This document shows positions 27,140 to 37,582 of a stretch of 64,000 nucleotides of DNA, in pieces. The notes below the pieces were generated by a model. It did not search any database and was not told the origin of the DNA. It saw only the letters and a program-made list of their open reading frames with translations. Position 1 is the stretch's first letter. Each line of letters opens with the position of its first letter. Made by a program: the position numbers and the translations under genes. Source of the stretch: Aquaticitalea lipolytica (GTDB lineage: Bacteria > Bacteroidota > Bacteroidia > Flavobacteriales > Flavobacteriaceae). The stretch covers positions 310,001-374,000 of the forward strand of contig NZ_BMIC01000002.1 in NCBI RefSeq assembly GCF_014641635.1, written 5' to 3'.

Positions 27140-27910
27140 CTAAAAAGGCAAATCGTCCTCTAATTCCATTTCTACTTCATGCTTTGGATATAACATTTTA
27201 TAATATGAATTGAGAAAGAGTCCTATAGTAGAAATAGTATTAACTATGAAATGCGAATAGATCGAATCTTTTATGATATAATCATCGTCTGTTTTCCCAT
27301 GAAAAAAGGTTTTATCACTCCTCAGTTTTTCAATTGATTGATTTATTGCTAATAAAGAACTCCCTATAGTTTTTAATTCTCTAGGAAAATACTCATTAGT
27401 CAAATTAAATTCTTTAAGAATAATAATACTTAATTTATAGAGGGTTTCATTTCCATTTACTTTAGATGAAATTCTTTCATCTTTTAAAATTTCTTTTATA
27501 ATACTCTCTAATGCTGAATTGGCTAATCCAATTGCTAAACTTGGATCTGATTCTATTTTTTTATAAGCAGATATAAAGGTGTCATAAGAAGTTTTATAAT
27601 CTGACTTTAATTCATTTTTAAAAGTTGGTATAGATGGTATAAAGTCTGGTGTATCCACTCCTAAATCTATAGCTACTCTCAAAATGATATCTCCACCCAT
27701 ATTGTGCAGAGTTTGTAGTAAATCAATTTCATTATTCTCCTTATATGCAATTGTGAAATTCTCGGAATACTTATTCCAATCTACATCTACTACATGCCAT
27801 TTAGATATGTATAATTTAACTTCTTTGTATGATTTATATTCGTCCCAAATTACATCGTGAACAGATTTAACTAATTTCATTTGATACTTCGGTGAAATCA
27901 ACTCGTTCAT
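27140..27910 (-). CDS. abortive infection-like protein (Abi C-terminal domain), accessory
   Basis: A 256-aa cytoplasmic protein. The region at about 105-215 resembles the abortive-infection C-terminus domain (PF14355-like, HEPN-related): IESDPSLAIGLANSALESII, then LYKLSIIILKEFNL, then ELKTIGSSLLAINQSIEKLR, closing with KTFFHG. The N-terminal 100 residues (start MNELISPKYQMKLVKSVHDV) belong to no family I can name. Domains of this kind occur in phage-defence proteins and may act as RNases, but the canonical HEPN RxxxxH is not clear (RSDKTFFH is a loose match). It is a single gene inserted between two identical terminator hairpins, in an otherwise core-gene region. No partner or antitoxin gene is adjacent. 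Confidence 0.65.
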   Translation of the reverse strand: MNELISPKYQMKLVKSVHDVIWDEYKSYKEVKLYISKWHVVDVDWNKYSENFTIAYKENNEIDLLQTLHNMGGDIILRVAIDLGVDTPDFIPSIPTFKNELKSDYKTSYDTFISAYKKIESDPSLAIGLANSALESIIKEILKDERISSKVNGNETLYKLSIIILKEFNLTNEYFPRELKTIGSSLLAINQSIEKLRSDKTFFHGKTDDDYIIKDSIYSHFIVNTISTIGLFLNSYYKMLYPKHEVEMELEDDLPF

Positions 27911-27991
27911 ATATTTTTTTTTAATTCTTATAAAAGCTAAATTATACTTTTAATTTTTATTTAAAGCACTGACTTATTAACAGTTATAAAC

Positions 27992-28019
27992 AAAAAAAGC
28001 AACCAAATTGGTTGCTTTT
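27992..28019. terminator. bidirectional terminator, copy 2 of an identical pair
   Basis: Identical over 28 bp to the hairpin at 27103-27130. It lies 39 bp beyond the lpdA stop codon and is followed by a second small dyad, TTCTGAAACAAGTTCAGAA (28024-28042), of the REP-like kind. Confidence 0.9.
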
Positions 28020-28057
28020 AAGATTCTGAAACAAGTTCAGAATGACAATTTTCTTAA

Positions 28058-29458
28058 TTAAATATGTAACGCTCTATCTTCAGTTGCTGCTAAAGCTGCT
28101 TCTTTAATAGCTTCAGTAAATGTAGGATGCGCATGACTCATACGAGACACATCTTCAGCACTTGCTCTAAACTCCATAGCTACAACTGCTTCTGCAATCA
28201 TATCTGCTGCACGAGCACCAACCATGTGAACTCCTAAAATTTCATCTGTCTTTTTATCTGCAAGTATTTTTACAAATCCGTCTAAATCCATACTCGCTCT
28301 ACTTCTACCTAAAGCTCTCATTGGAAATTGACCTACTTTATAGTCTACTTTTTCTTCTTGTAATTGTTCTTCTGTTTTACCAACAGATGCAACTTCTGGC
28401 CACGTGTAAACAACTCCAGGAATTAAGTTATAATCGATATGTGGTTTTTGTCCTGCTAAAATTTCAGCAACAAAAACACCTTCTTCTTCAGCTTTATGAG
28501 CTAACATAGCACCTTTTACAACATCACCAATTGCATAAATGTTTTTTACATTAGTTTGCAAATGGTCGTTGACTTCAATTTGTCCTCTGTCTGTTAACTT
28601 CACTCCTGCTGCTTCAACATTTAAACCATCTGTATAAGGACGACGTCCTACAGAGACTAAACAATAATCGCCTTTTATAATAACTTCTTCACCTTTTTTA
28701 TTATCTGCTTTAACAATGACTTCTTTGCCTTTTCGCTCAACAGATTTTACTTTGTGTGAAGTATTAATAGTGAATTTTTGTTTTTTGAGAACCTTGTTTA
28801 ATTCTTTAGATAAACCAGAATCCATAGTTGGAATAATTCTATCCATATACTCTACAACAGTAACTTCTGAACCAAGTCGCTTATAAACTTGCCCAAGCTC
28901 TAATCCAATTACTCCTCCTCCAATTACAACTAAATGTTTAGGGATTTCAGTAAGTTTTAATGCTTCTGTTGAAGTTATAACACGTTCTTTATCTAAAGTG
29001 ATAAAAGGTAAACTTGAAGGTTTACTTCCTGTAGCTATAATTATGTTTTTAGCTTCAATTTCAGTCGTTTCTTTTCCTTTGATAGTTATGTGAGTCGCAT
29101 CTTTAAAAGATCCTAATCCTTCATACACATCAATCTTATTTTTCTTCATCAAGAAGTCTATTCCACCTGTAGTTTGGTCAACAACAGACTGCTTGCGAGC
29201 TATCATTTGTTTTAAATTCACCTTGATGTCTCCAGGAATATCAATTCCATGTTCTTCAAAATGCTTAACTGCATCTTCATAGTGATGAGAAGAATCTAAA
29301 AGTGCTTTACTTGGAATGCATCCTACATTTAAACATGTTCCACCAAGCGTAGAATATTTTTCTATAATTGCAGTTTTCATGCCTAATTGCGCGCAACGAA
29401 TTGCTGCTACATATCCTCCAGGACCAGAACCAATAATGGCTACATCGTATGAATTCAT
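28058..29458 (-). CDS. lpdA: dihydrolipoyl dehydrogenase (E3)
   Basis: A 466-aa FAD flavoenzyme that reoxidises lipoamide in the pyruvate, 2-oxoglutarate and branched-chain dehydrogenase complexes. The FAD motif IIGSGPGGYVAAI (8-20) precedes the redox disulfide GGTCLNVGCIPSK with Cys42 and Cys47. VIGGGVIGLELGQV is the NAD-binding motif, and the C-terminal interface has SHAHPTFTEAIKEA with the catalytic His-Glu pair. Length and motifs are complete. No E1 or E2 gene is adjacent, which is usual for flavobacteria. A TACTTTTG -7 element stands 37 bp upstream. Confidence 0.97.
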   Translation of the reverse strand: MNSYDVAIIGSGPGGYVAAIRCAQLGMKTAIIEKYSTLGGTCLNVGCIPSKALLDSSHHYEDAVKHFEEHGIDIPGDIKVNLKQMIARKQSVVDQTTGGIDFLMKKNKIDVYEGLGSFKDATHITIKGKETTEIEAKNIIIATGSKPSSLPFITLDKERVITSTEALKLTEIPKHLVVIGGGVIGLELGQVYKRLGSEVTVVEYMDRIIPTMDSGLSKELNKVLKKQKFTINTSHKVKSVERKGKEVIVKADNKKGEEVIIKGDYCLVSVGRRPYTDGLNVEAAGVKLTDRGQIEVNDHLQTNVKNIYAIGDVVKGAMLAHKAEEEGVFVAEILAGQKPHIDYNLIPGVVYTWPEVASVGKTEEQLQEEKVDYKVGQFPMRALGRSRASMDLDGFVKILADKKTDEILGVHMVGARAADMIAEAVVAMEFRASAEDVSRMSHAHPTFTEAIKEAALAATEDRALHI

Positions 29459-29494
29459 AAAAATAATTTTTAATTGAGTGTGTTAAAACGAGTA

Positions 29495-29502
29495 CAAAAG
29501 TA
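29495..29502 (-). promoter_or_regulatory. -7 promoter element for lpdA
   Basis: On the minus strand TACTTTTG matches TAnnTTTG, 36 bp before the lpdA start. The sequence around it, GTACTTTTGTAC, is also a small dyad. Confidence 0.45.
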
Positions 29503-29554
29503 CGATTTTGAATTATGAATTACGAATGAGAACTCTAATTTTTAAATTTAGTAA

Positions 29555-30181
29555 TCATGAAGGAAATCCTAACATATTTCCCATACCAACTGTAAACAAC
29601 CAACTACCATAAATTGCGTGCTCAATTGACACTAATAATGTAGATTTTGTTTTATTGTAGGTTAATGCAAAAAGTATACCTCCTAAAAAAGTAATTATAT
29701 GAACTAGTGGATTTCTAAACATAGTATGCGCTAACGAAAACACTACAGCATTAATAAAAATAAATAGTTTTTTACTTTTAAATAATTGTTCATATCTCTG
29801 AAAATACAACGTTCTGTAAACAAGTTCTTGAGGGTAAACTGAAAACAAACTATATACAATTAAAATAACTAACCAAAGTAAAGGCTTATTTATAACTACC
29901 TCAAAAAACATTTCTCTATCAGTAAACCAAACAAACACAGAAGTTAATATGGCAATTATTAACAATTTAATACTAGTCTCAGTCCAAAAGCGTTTCCAAT
30001 TTAAATTTGGAGCTATTTTAAATCTATTATTTTCAATTTTTAACAATACATAAATTACATACACAAACCCTATTATACCTAAAATAAATTTTAATATAAC
30101 TGGGTAAGGAATCGCAAAACTTACTGGTAATACTATAAATATTATAAAAAACTCTATTAACTTATATCTTACAGGTTCCAT
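29555..30181 (-). CDS. CPBP family intramembrane protease-like protein
   Basis: A 208-aa membrane protein of about six helices. It matches the CPBP (Abi/Rce1-like) family: motif 1 is PQELVYRTLYFQR (117-129), with Gln in place of the first Glu of EExxxR; motif 2 is AHTMFRN (His), and motif 3 is EHAIYGSWLF. Family members act as glutamic intramembrane proteases or as bacteriocin immunity factors; the first-Glu substitution leaves the catalytic Glu119 in place, so activity is possible. Only 2 bp separate it from the upstream Lrp gene, so they form one transcript. Confidence 0.87.
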   Translation of the reverse strand: MEPVRYKLIEFFIIFIVLPVSFAIPYPVILKFILGIIGFVYVIYVLLKIENNRFKIAPNLNWKRFWTETSIKLLIIAILTSVFVWFTDREMFFEVVINKPLLWLVILIVYSLFSVYPQELVYRTLYFQRYEQLFKSKKLFIFINAVVFSLAHTMFRNPLVHIITFLGGILFALTYNKTKSTLLVSIEHAIYGSWLFTVGMGNMLGFPS

Positions 30182-30183
30182 TA

Positions 30184-30642
30184 CTAAATATTTATTGCTG
30201 TGGTATGTTTAACCTCATTAATTACAAACATACTATGTGTACTTCCTATATGGTTTATAGATGTAAGTTTATTAACCATAAATTCCCTAAAAGCATCCAT
30301 ATCTTTAACTATAACTTTAAGTAGGTAATCATAATCTCCACTAATATGATAACATTCTAACACTTCTACAAGATTTGCTACCTCTTTTTCAAATTTAATA
30401 ACGTAATCCTGAGTATGTTGCACTAACTTAATATGGCAAAAAGCAACAAATGTTTTTTCTACTTTTTCCTTTTTTACAAGAGTGACGTATTTTGATATAA
30501 CACCTTCTTTCTCTAACTTCTTTATTCGTTCATAAACTGCAGTTACAGAAAGATTAAGCTTATTTGAAAGCTCCTTATTTGTTCGCTTACTATCTTTTTG
30601 AAGTAAGTCTAACAACTTTTTGTCTATAGCATCTAAAATCAT
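30184..30642 (-). CDS. Lrp/AsnC family transcriptional regulator
   Basis: A 152-aa feast/famine regulator. The N-terminal winged helix (DKKLLDLLQKDSKRTNKELS, then LNLSVTAVYERIKKLEKEGVI) is followed by the RAM/AsnC ligand domain containing ECYHISGDYDYLLKVIVKDM. It is divergent from a methionine gamma-lyase-family gene across 164 bp, so control of that gene, with an amino acid such as methionine or leucine as effector, is the simplest reading. It is co-transcribed with the CPBP gene downstream. Confidence 0.95.
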   Translation of the reverse strand: MILDAIDKKLLDLLQKDSKRTNKELSNKLNLSVTAVYERIKKLEKEGVISKYVTLVKKEKVEKTFVAFCHIKLVQHTQDYVIKFEKEVANLVEVLECYHISGDYDYLLKVIVKDMDAFREFMVNKLTSINHIGSTHSMFVINEVKHTTAINI

Positions 30643-30806
30643 AATTGAAAATTTTTCTGTTTGTATTCAATAAACAAACACATAAATATATAATAATCTA
30701 TTAAAATATAAATTTATAGATTTATTTTCTAATTAAACCCATATCTATTGATATATTATCTTATTTATACAATATTTGATGTATCAAAAACTTAAAAAAT
30801 AATACA

Positions 30807-32006
30807 ATGGCATTTAAACCAGCAAATAATATTCAGGATTTACAATACTTTGGAGAATTTGGAGGCGTTAACCCTTCTATTTCAGATTCATCTACCTACA
30901 CATTTTTATCAGCAAAAACAATGTTCGATACTTTTGAAGGTAATGCTGATGGATGTTACCTTTACTCTCGTCATTCAACACCTTCAAATTTATATTTAGG
31001 TGAGGCATTAGCTGCTATGGAAGGCACAGAAACAGCTAATGTTACTGCTTCAGGAATGGGAGCAATTACTCCTGTAATATTACAGTTATGCGGATCTGGA
31101 GACCATGTTGTAAGTAGCAGAACTATTTATGGAGGTACTTATGCCTTTTTAAAGAATTTTACACCTCGTTTAGGTATCAAAACTACTTTTGTAGATATTA
31201 CTAAATTAGATACTGTTGAAGCTGCGATTACCCCAAACACTAAAATTCTTTACTGTGAATCTGTAAGTAACCCACTATTAGAAGTTGCAGATATTTCAGG
31301 TCTAGCTAAACTGGCAAAAAAACACAACTTAAAACTAGTTGTAGATAATACTTTTTCACCTTTATCAATTTCTCCTAAAACTTTAGGTGCAGATATTATT
31401 ATACATAGTTTAACGAAGTTTATTAATGGAAGTAGCGATACAGTTGCTGGAGTTATTTGTGGAACACAAGAATTCATTAATGATTTAAGAAATGTTAATG
31501 ATGGTGCTTGTATGTTATTAGGTTCAACTATGGATAGCTTACGTGCTGCATCAGTTTTAAAGAACTTAAGAACACTGCACATAAGAATGCAACAACACAG
31601 TAAAAACGGATTGTTTTTAGCTCAGAAATTTGAAGCAGATGGTTTAAAAACTGTTTATCCTGGTTTACCATCACATCCTTCTCATGAGTTGTTTAAAAGC
31701 ATGATGAATCCGCAATATGGCTTTGGTGGTATGCTAACTATTGATGTTGGTTCTTTAGAAAAAGCTAATGAGCTAATGGAGTTAATGCAGAAGAAAAATT
31801 TAGGTTATCTAGCTGTAAGTTTAGGATTTTATAAAACATTATTTAGCGCTCCAGGAAGTTCAACATCTTCTGAAATACCAGAAGAAGAACAAAAAGAAAT
31901 GGGCTTAAGTGATGGATTGATTCGTTTTTCTATCGGATTAGATGCTGATATTGAGCGTACTTATCAAATGATGAAAGCTTGCATGCAAGAGTTAAATATT
32001 CTATAA
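30807..32006 (+). CDS. Cys/Met-metabolism PLP enzyme (methionine gamma-lyase / cystathionine gamma-synthase family)
   Basis: A 399-aa fold-type-I PLP enzyme. Lys204 in IIHSLTKFINGSSDTVAG is the Schiff-base lysine. Other family residues are YSRHSTPS (53-60), TASGMGAIT, YGGTYAF (stacking Tyr) and ESVSNPLLEVADI, with VVDNTFSP holding the PLP-binding Asp180. Methionine gamma-lyase is likely, because of the divergent Lrp regulator and because no other methionine biosynthesis gene is near. Cystathionine gamma-synthase or O-acetylhomoserine sulfhydrylase cannot be excluded from sequence alone. Confidence 0.87.
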   Translation: MAFKPANNIQDLQYFGEFGGVNPSISDSSTYTFLSAKTMFDTFEGNADGCYLYSRHSTPSNLYLGEALAAMEGTETANVTASGMGAITPVILQLCGSGDHVVSSRTIYGGTYAFLKNFTPRLGIKTTFVDITKLDTVEAAITPNTKILYCESVSNPLLEVADISGLAKLAKKHNLKLVVDNTFSPLSISPKTLGADIIIHSLTKFINGSSDTVAGVICGTQEFINDLRNVNDGACMLLGSTMDSLRAASVLKNLRTLHIRMQQHSKNGLFLAQKFEADGLKTVYPGLPSHPSHELFKSMMNPQYGFGGMLTIDVGSLEKANELMELMQKKNLGYLAVSLGFYKTLFSAPGSSTSSEIPEEEQKEMGLSDGLIRFSIGLDADIERTYQMMKACMQELNIL

Positions 32007-32034
32007 AGATTCAGTCGAATTTTAATTTATATAT

Positions 32035-32060
32035 AGCCTGAAGTTGTCTTCAGGCTTTTT
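32035..32060 (+). terminator. terminator after the PLP-enzyme gene
   Basis: Perfect 9-bp hairpin AGCCTGAAG / CTTCAGGCT with loop TTGT, followed by T5. It lies 28 bp after the stop codon. Confidence 0.9.
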
Positions 32061-32123
32061 ATATTCCATTTGCAAAGCTTATTCTAAAATCGTAACATTA
32101 CATTCCAAAAATTAAAAACAGTA

Positions 32124-33797
32124 ATGCAAGACAATAATAACCTTTCCGATATTGATATTCAAAATCAAAAAATAAAAGACAATAAAGAATTAAATATTTG
32201 GGAAGCACTCGTTCCTGTTGTTCTTTTAATGCTTATGCTAGCATATAATATTTTTTATGCTGATGGAGAAGCTCTTGGTGAATACTCTAATCAATTTATT
32301 TTATTAATTGGTGGTGGTATTGCAGCTATTGTTGGTTTTTTTAATAAGGTGAGAGTTTCTATAATGATTAAAGAGGTTTGGGAAAACTTAAAGAGTGTTT
32401 TTATTCCTTTAATGATTTTATTACTCGTTGGAGCTTTAGCAGGAACTTGGCTTGTTAGTGGTGTAATTCCAGCTATGGTTTATTATGGATTGCAAGTCTT
32501 GAGTCCTGAAATATTTTTACCAGCATCTGTTATAATTGCCGCAATAATTTCAGTAGCAACAGGAAGTAGCTGGACCACATCGGCAACGGTTGGTGTTGCG
32601 CTAATAGGTATTGGTACAAGTGCACTAGGCATGTCGCCAGGAATAGTTGCAGGTGCTATTATATCTGGAGCCTATTTTGGAGATAAAATGTCACCATTAA
32701 GCGATACAACAAATCTTGCTCCTGCAATGGCTGGAACCGATTTATTTACGCACATAAAATATATGGCGTTTACAACTGTTCCAACATTAATAATAACCTT
32801 AATTGCATTTACTATTATTAGTTTAACAATTGAAACACATGGTGCAACAGATGTTAGTGAATTCTTAAATACTATAAAATCAACATTTAATATAACACCT
32901 TATCTATTTATTGTTCCATTGGCAGTAATAGCTCTTATACTATTAAAAACTAAACCACTTGTTGCATTAGGAAGTGGAGTTGTATTAGCTATCGTATTTG
33001 CTTTTATTTTTCAACCAAAAGTTTTAGAAGATTTATCAGATTCGAAAAGTGAATCTGTTGCAAATTCCATTTTGACAGACACAAATATTAAAATTTCAGA
33101 TGAAGAATATTTGGCAAACATATCAAATGAAGAAATAAAGTTAATTTCGTCTGACGAACATTTACAAACTTTATTTAGCGACGACGATTTAGATAAAAAT
33201 TTTACCGATAAAGAATTAGCTTCGTTTTTTGATGTTAAAGGTTTAGAAACTCAAGTTTTAAATAATAAAGTAGCAAGCCTGAAAAACTTAATCACAATAA
33301 AAAAATTAAAAAAACTATTTTCGTCTGGCGGAATGAAAGGGATGCTATGGACTATCTTTTTAATTTGCTGTGCAATGGTTTTTGGTGGTATTATGGATGC
33401 AATTGGAGCACTAGCAAAAATCACAAAATCCTTATTGTCTTTTGCAAGTAGTGTTTTCGGATTATTTGCAAGTACTGTAGTAAGCTGCTTAGGTTTAAAT
33501 GCTATTGCTTCAGATCAATACTTGGCAATTGTTATTCCTGGTAAAATGTTTAAAAAAGCGTATGAAGACAAAAATTTAGCACCAGAAAATTTAAGTCGAA
33601 CACTCGAAGATTCAGGAACGGTTACTTCAGTATTAATTCCTTGGAACACTTGTGGTGCGTACCAAGCTGGAGTTTTAGGAGTACATACTGGTGATTATTT
33701 CATGTATGCTATTTTTAACTGGTTAAGCCCAATTACAACATTAATTTACGCTGCCTTCAGAATAAAAATTAGAATGTTAGCTTCAAAAGTCAAATAG
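32124..33797 (+). CDS. nhaC: NhaC family Na+/H+ antiporter with large acidic cytoplasmic insert
   Basis: A 557-aa polytopic antiporter with about 12 membrane helices. The family signature is ATGSSWTTSATVGVALIGIG (146-165), followed by GAYFGDKMSPLSDTTNLAP (182-200). The last helices contain GLNAIASDQYLAIVIPGKM and LEDSGTVTSVLIPWNTCGAY, both typical of NhaC. Between helices at about 298 and 405 lies a roughly 100-residue soluble segment rich in Asp, Glu and Ser, longer than in the average 460-500-aa relative. The enzyme exports sodium, fitting a marine lifestyle. Confidence 0.92.
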   Translation: MQDNNNLSDIDIQNQKIKDNKELNIWEALVPVVLLMLMLAYNIFYADGEALGEYSNQFILLIGGGIAAIVGFFNKVRVSIMIKEVWENLKSVFIPLMILLLVGALAGTWLVSGVIPAMVYYGLQVLSPEIFLPASVIIAAIISVATGSSWTTSATVGVALIGIGTSALGMSPGIVAGAIISGAYFGDKMSPLSDTTNLAPAMAGTDLFTHIKYMAFTTVPTLIITLIAFTIISLTIETHGATDVSEFLNTIKSTFNITPYLFIVPLAVIALILLKTKPLVALGSGVVLAIVFAFIFQPKVLEDLSDSKSESVANSILTDTNIKISDEEYLANISNEEIKLISSDEHLQTLFSDDDLDKNFTDKELASFFDVKGLETQVLNNKVASLKNLITIKKLKKLFSSGGMKGMLWTIFLICCAMVFGGIMDAIGALAKITKSLLSFASSVFGLFASTVVSCLGLNAIASDQYLAIVIPGKMFKKAYEDKNLAPENLSRTLEDSGTVTSVLIPWNTCGAYQAGVLGVHTGDYFMYAIFNWLSPITTLIYAAFRIKIRMLASKVK

Positions 33798-33831
33798 TAA
33801 AAAACTATAATTAAAAAACATATCTATTTAT

Positions 33832-33885
33832 AAAATCTATAGTGTAATATGAAATAAAAATTTCATAATGCTATAGATTTTTTTA
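33832..33885. terminator. long AT-rich hairpin after nhaC, adjoining the peroxiredoxin promoter
   Basis: Nested arms AAAATCTATAG (33832-33842) / CTATAGATTTT (33871-33881) and TATGAAAT (33848-33855) / ATTTCATA (33860-33867) give up to 19 paired bases, with a T7 run at the right end. It begins 34 bp after the nhaC stop. The right arm reaches the place of the -33 box of the next promoter (33893-33900), so it could also be an operator. Confidence 0.65.
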
Positions 33886-33892
33886 TGTGTTT

Positions 33893-33900
33893 TATATTTG
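33893..33900 (+). promoter_or_regulatory. -7 promoter element for the peroxiredoxin operon
   Basis: TATATTTG matches TAnnTTTG and lies 40 bp before the ATG. The upstream position expected for the -33 box is occupied by the hairpin arm ending at 33881. Confidence 0.55.
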
Positions 33901-33940
33901 CACCACATAAAATTATTAATCTTAAAAATATTTAAAACAC

Positions 33941-34585
33941 ATGGCATTTGTAGGAAAAAAATTTCCAGATTTAAGCGTAAACGTAATGAACGAAATGGGA
34001 GACACATTCAAACTAAACGTTCTTGAAGAAGCTAAAAACAATAACAAAAAAGTACTTTTATTTTGGTACCCAAAAGATTTTACTTTTGTGTGTCCAACAG
34101 AATTGCATGCCTTTCAATCAGCTTTAGCTGAATTTGAAAAAAGAAACACAATGGTAATTGGAGCATCATGTGATACTGCCGAAGTTCACTTCGCATGGTT
34201 AAATACTCCAAAAAACAATGGAGGAATTGAAGGTGTTACTTACCCAATTTTAGCAGACTCTAACAGAAACCTTGCTTCTACTCTAGGTATTTTAGATATC
34301 ACAAATGAAACTTATAACGAAGAAACTGGCGTTGTAACTGTTGAAGGAGACAACGTAACTTACAGAGCTACTTACATTATAGATGAAGAAGGAACTGTTG
34401 TTCATGAAAGTATTAACCATATGCCATTAGGAAGAAACGTAAACGAATTTTTACGTTTAATTGATGCATACACTCACGTACAACAAAAAGGTGAAGTATG
34501 TCCTGCAAACTGGGAAGAAGGTAAAGATGCAATGCAAGCTAACGCTAAAGGTACTGCAGAGTATTTAAAAGCACACTTAAACTAA
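33941..34585 (+). CDS. peroxiredoxin (typical 2-Cys, AhpC/Prx1 type)
   Basis: A 214-aa thiol peroxidase that reduces hydrogen and organic peroxides. The peroxidatic Cys51 stands in DFTFVCPTELHAF and the resolving Cys187 in KGEVCPANWEEG, followed by the flexible C-terminal tail of typical 2-Cys enzymes. VTYPILADSNRNLAS and HMPLGRNVNEFLRLIDA are further family blocks. It heads an operon with a thioredoxin six bases downstream, which is the natural electron donor, and a small DUF6952-type protein. The operon is convergent with katG, so the block handles peroxide. No AhpF is present. Confidence 0.95.
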   Translation: MAFVGKKFPDLSVNVMNEMGDTFKLNVLEEAKNNNKKVLLFWYPKDFTFVCPTELHAFQSALAEFEKRNTMVIGASCDTAEVHFAWLNTPKNNGGIEGVTYPILADSNRNLASTLGILDITNETYNEETGVVTVEGDNVTYRATYIIDEEGTVVHESINHMPLGRNVNEFLRLIDAYTHVQQKGEVCPANWEEGKDAMQANAKGTAEYLKAHLN

Positions 34586-34590
34586 ATAAT

Positions 34591-34905
34591 ATGATTAAGG
34601 AATTAGAACAGGACAACTTAACACAATTAGTATCTGAAAATGATACTGTTGTAGTTCAGTATTCTGCTAGCTGGTGTGGTAATTGTAGAATAATGAAGCC
34701 TAAATTTAAAAAGCTTGCCACTGAAAATGAAAGCATGACTTTTGTAATGGCTGATGCTGAAAAATTTCCTGAATCAAGAAAATTAGCTACAGTTGACAAC
34801 CTTCCAACGTTTGCTGTTTTTAAAAATGGTGCTTTTGTAAATCAAGTTCAAACAAACAAGTTTGAAGCTTTAAAAGATTTGATTGATGAAGTTACCAGTA
34901 ATTAA
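34591..34905 (+). CDS. thioredoxin family protein
   Basis: A 104-aa cytoplasmic thioredoxin. The active site is WCGNC (28-32; Cys29/Cys32), a variant of the classical WCGPC that lacks the central proline; the cis-proline is in NLPTFAVFKNG. The Asn change should raise or lower the redox potential relative to standard thioredoxin. It starts 5 nt after the peroxiredoxin stop and probably reduces that enzyme. Its last 20 bases overlap the start of the next gene, which indicates tight co-translation. Confidence 0.93.
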   Translation: MIKELEQDNLTQLVSENDTVVVQYSASWCGNCRIMKPKFKKLATENESMTFVMADAEKFPESRKLATVDNLPTFAVFKNGAFVNQVQTNKFEALKDLIDEVTSN

Positions 34906-35143
34906 GCATTTGACTCAATTTATTGAAGAAAACGATGAAGATTTTGTAGTTGAAACTATTGAAACTTTAGAAAATCTTACTGAATTACCTTCTTTAAAAA
35001 ACGAAGAGCTAGATGTTATTGGAGAACTAATCTCTAATATGTATGGCGCTTTGGAAGTTAATAAAATGATTAAAGAAGGAACTCCAAAAAAAGAAGCATT
35101 AAATGCATTTATGTCTCGAGTACTTGGAGCTATTGATAAATAA
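34886..35143 (+). CDS. small conserved protein (DUF6952-like), third gene of the peroxiredoxin operon
   Basis: An 85-aa helical protein, MKLPVIKHLTQFIEENDEDF at the start, with ETLENLTELPSLKNEELDVI and ISNMYGALEVNKMI in the middle. The ATG at 34886 is chosen over an in-frame TTG at 34883. It overlaps the thioredoxin gene by 20 bp. As far as I recall, this peroxiredoxin / thioredoxin / small protein trio is conserved in many Flavobacteriaceae, where the third member is classed as DUF6952. It has no cysteine and no known function; a regulatory or adaptor role for the peroxidase pair is inferred only from position. Confidence 0.8.
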   Translation: MKLPVIKHLTQFIEENDEDFVVETIETLENLTELPSLKNEELDVIGELISNMYGALEVNKMIKEGTPKKEALNAFMSRVLGAIDK

Positions 35144-35162
35144 ATTATAGTTCTATTAAAAC

Positions 35163-35194
35163 AAAAAAGCCACTTCAATTGAAGTGGCTTTTTT
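35163..35194. terminator. bidirectional terminator between the peroxiredoxin operon and katG
   Basis: AAAAAAGCCACTTC / GAAGTGGCTTTTTT with loop AATT is a perfect 14-bp stem with A- and T-runs on both sides, serving both convergent transcripts. Confidence 0.95.
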
Positions 35195-35208
35195 AATACT
35201 AAAATTTA

Positions 35209-37479
<2,271 letters not shown>

Positions 37480-37582
37480 TTAAAAATTACTAATCAAAAA
37501 AACTGCATTATTTAATTTTTATAAATTATACTTTGATTGATATAATCTATTAAAACAAAATTTTTAATAGCATAAATAAATA

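Noticed and set aside
27140-27910. Toxin-antitoxin pair at the Abi-like gene
   Set aside because: There is no second small gene on either side; the gene stands alone between two terminators.
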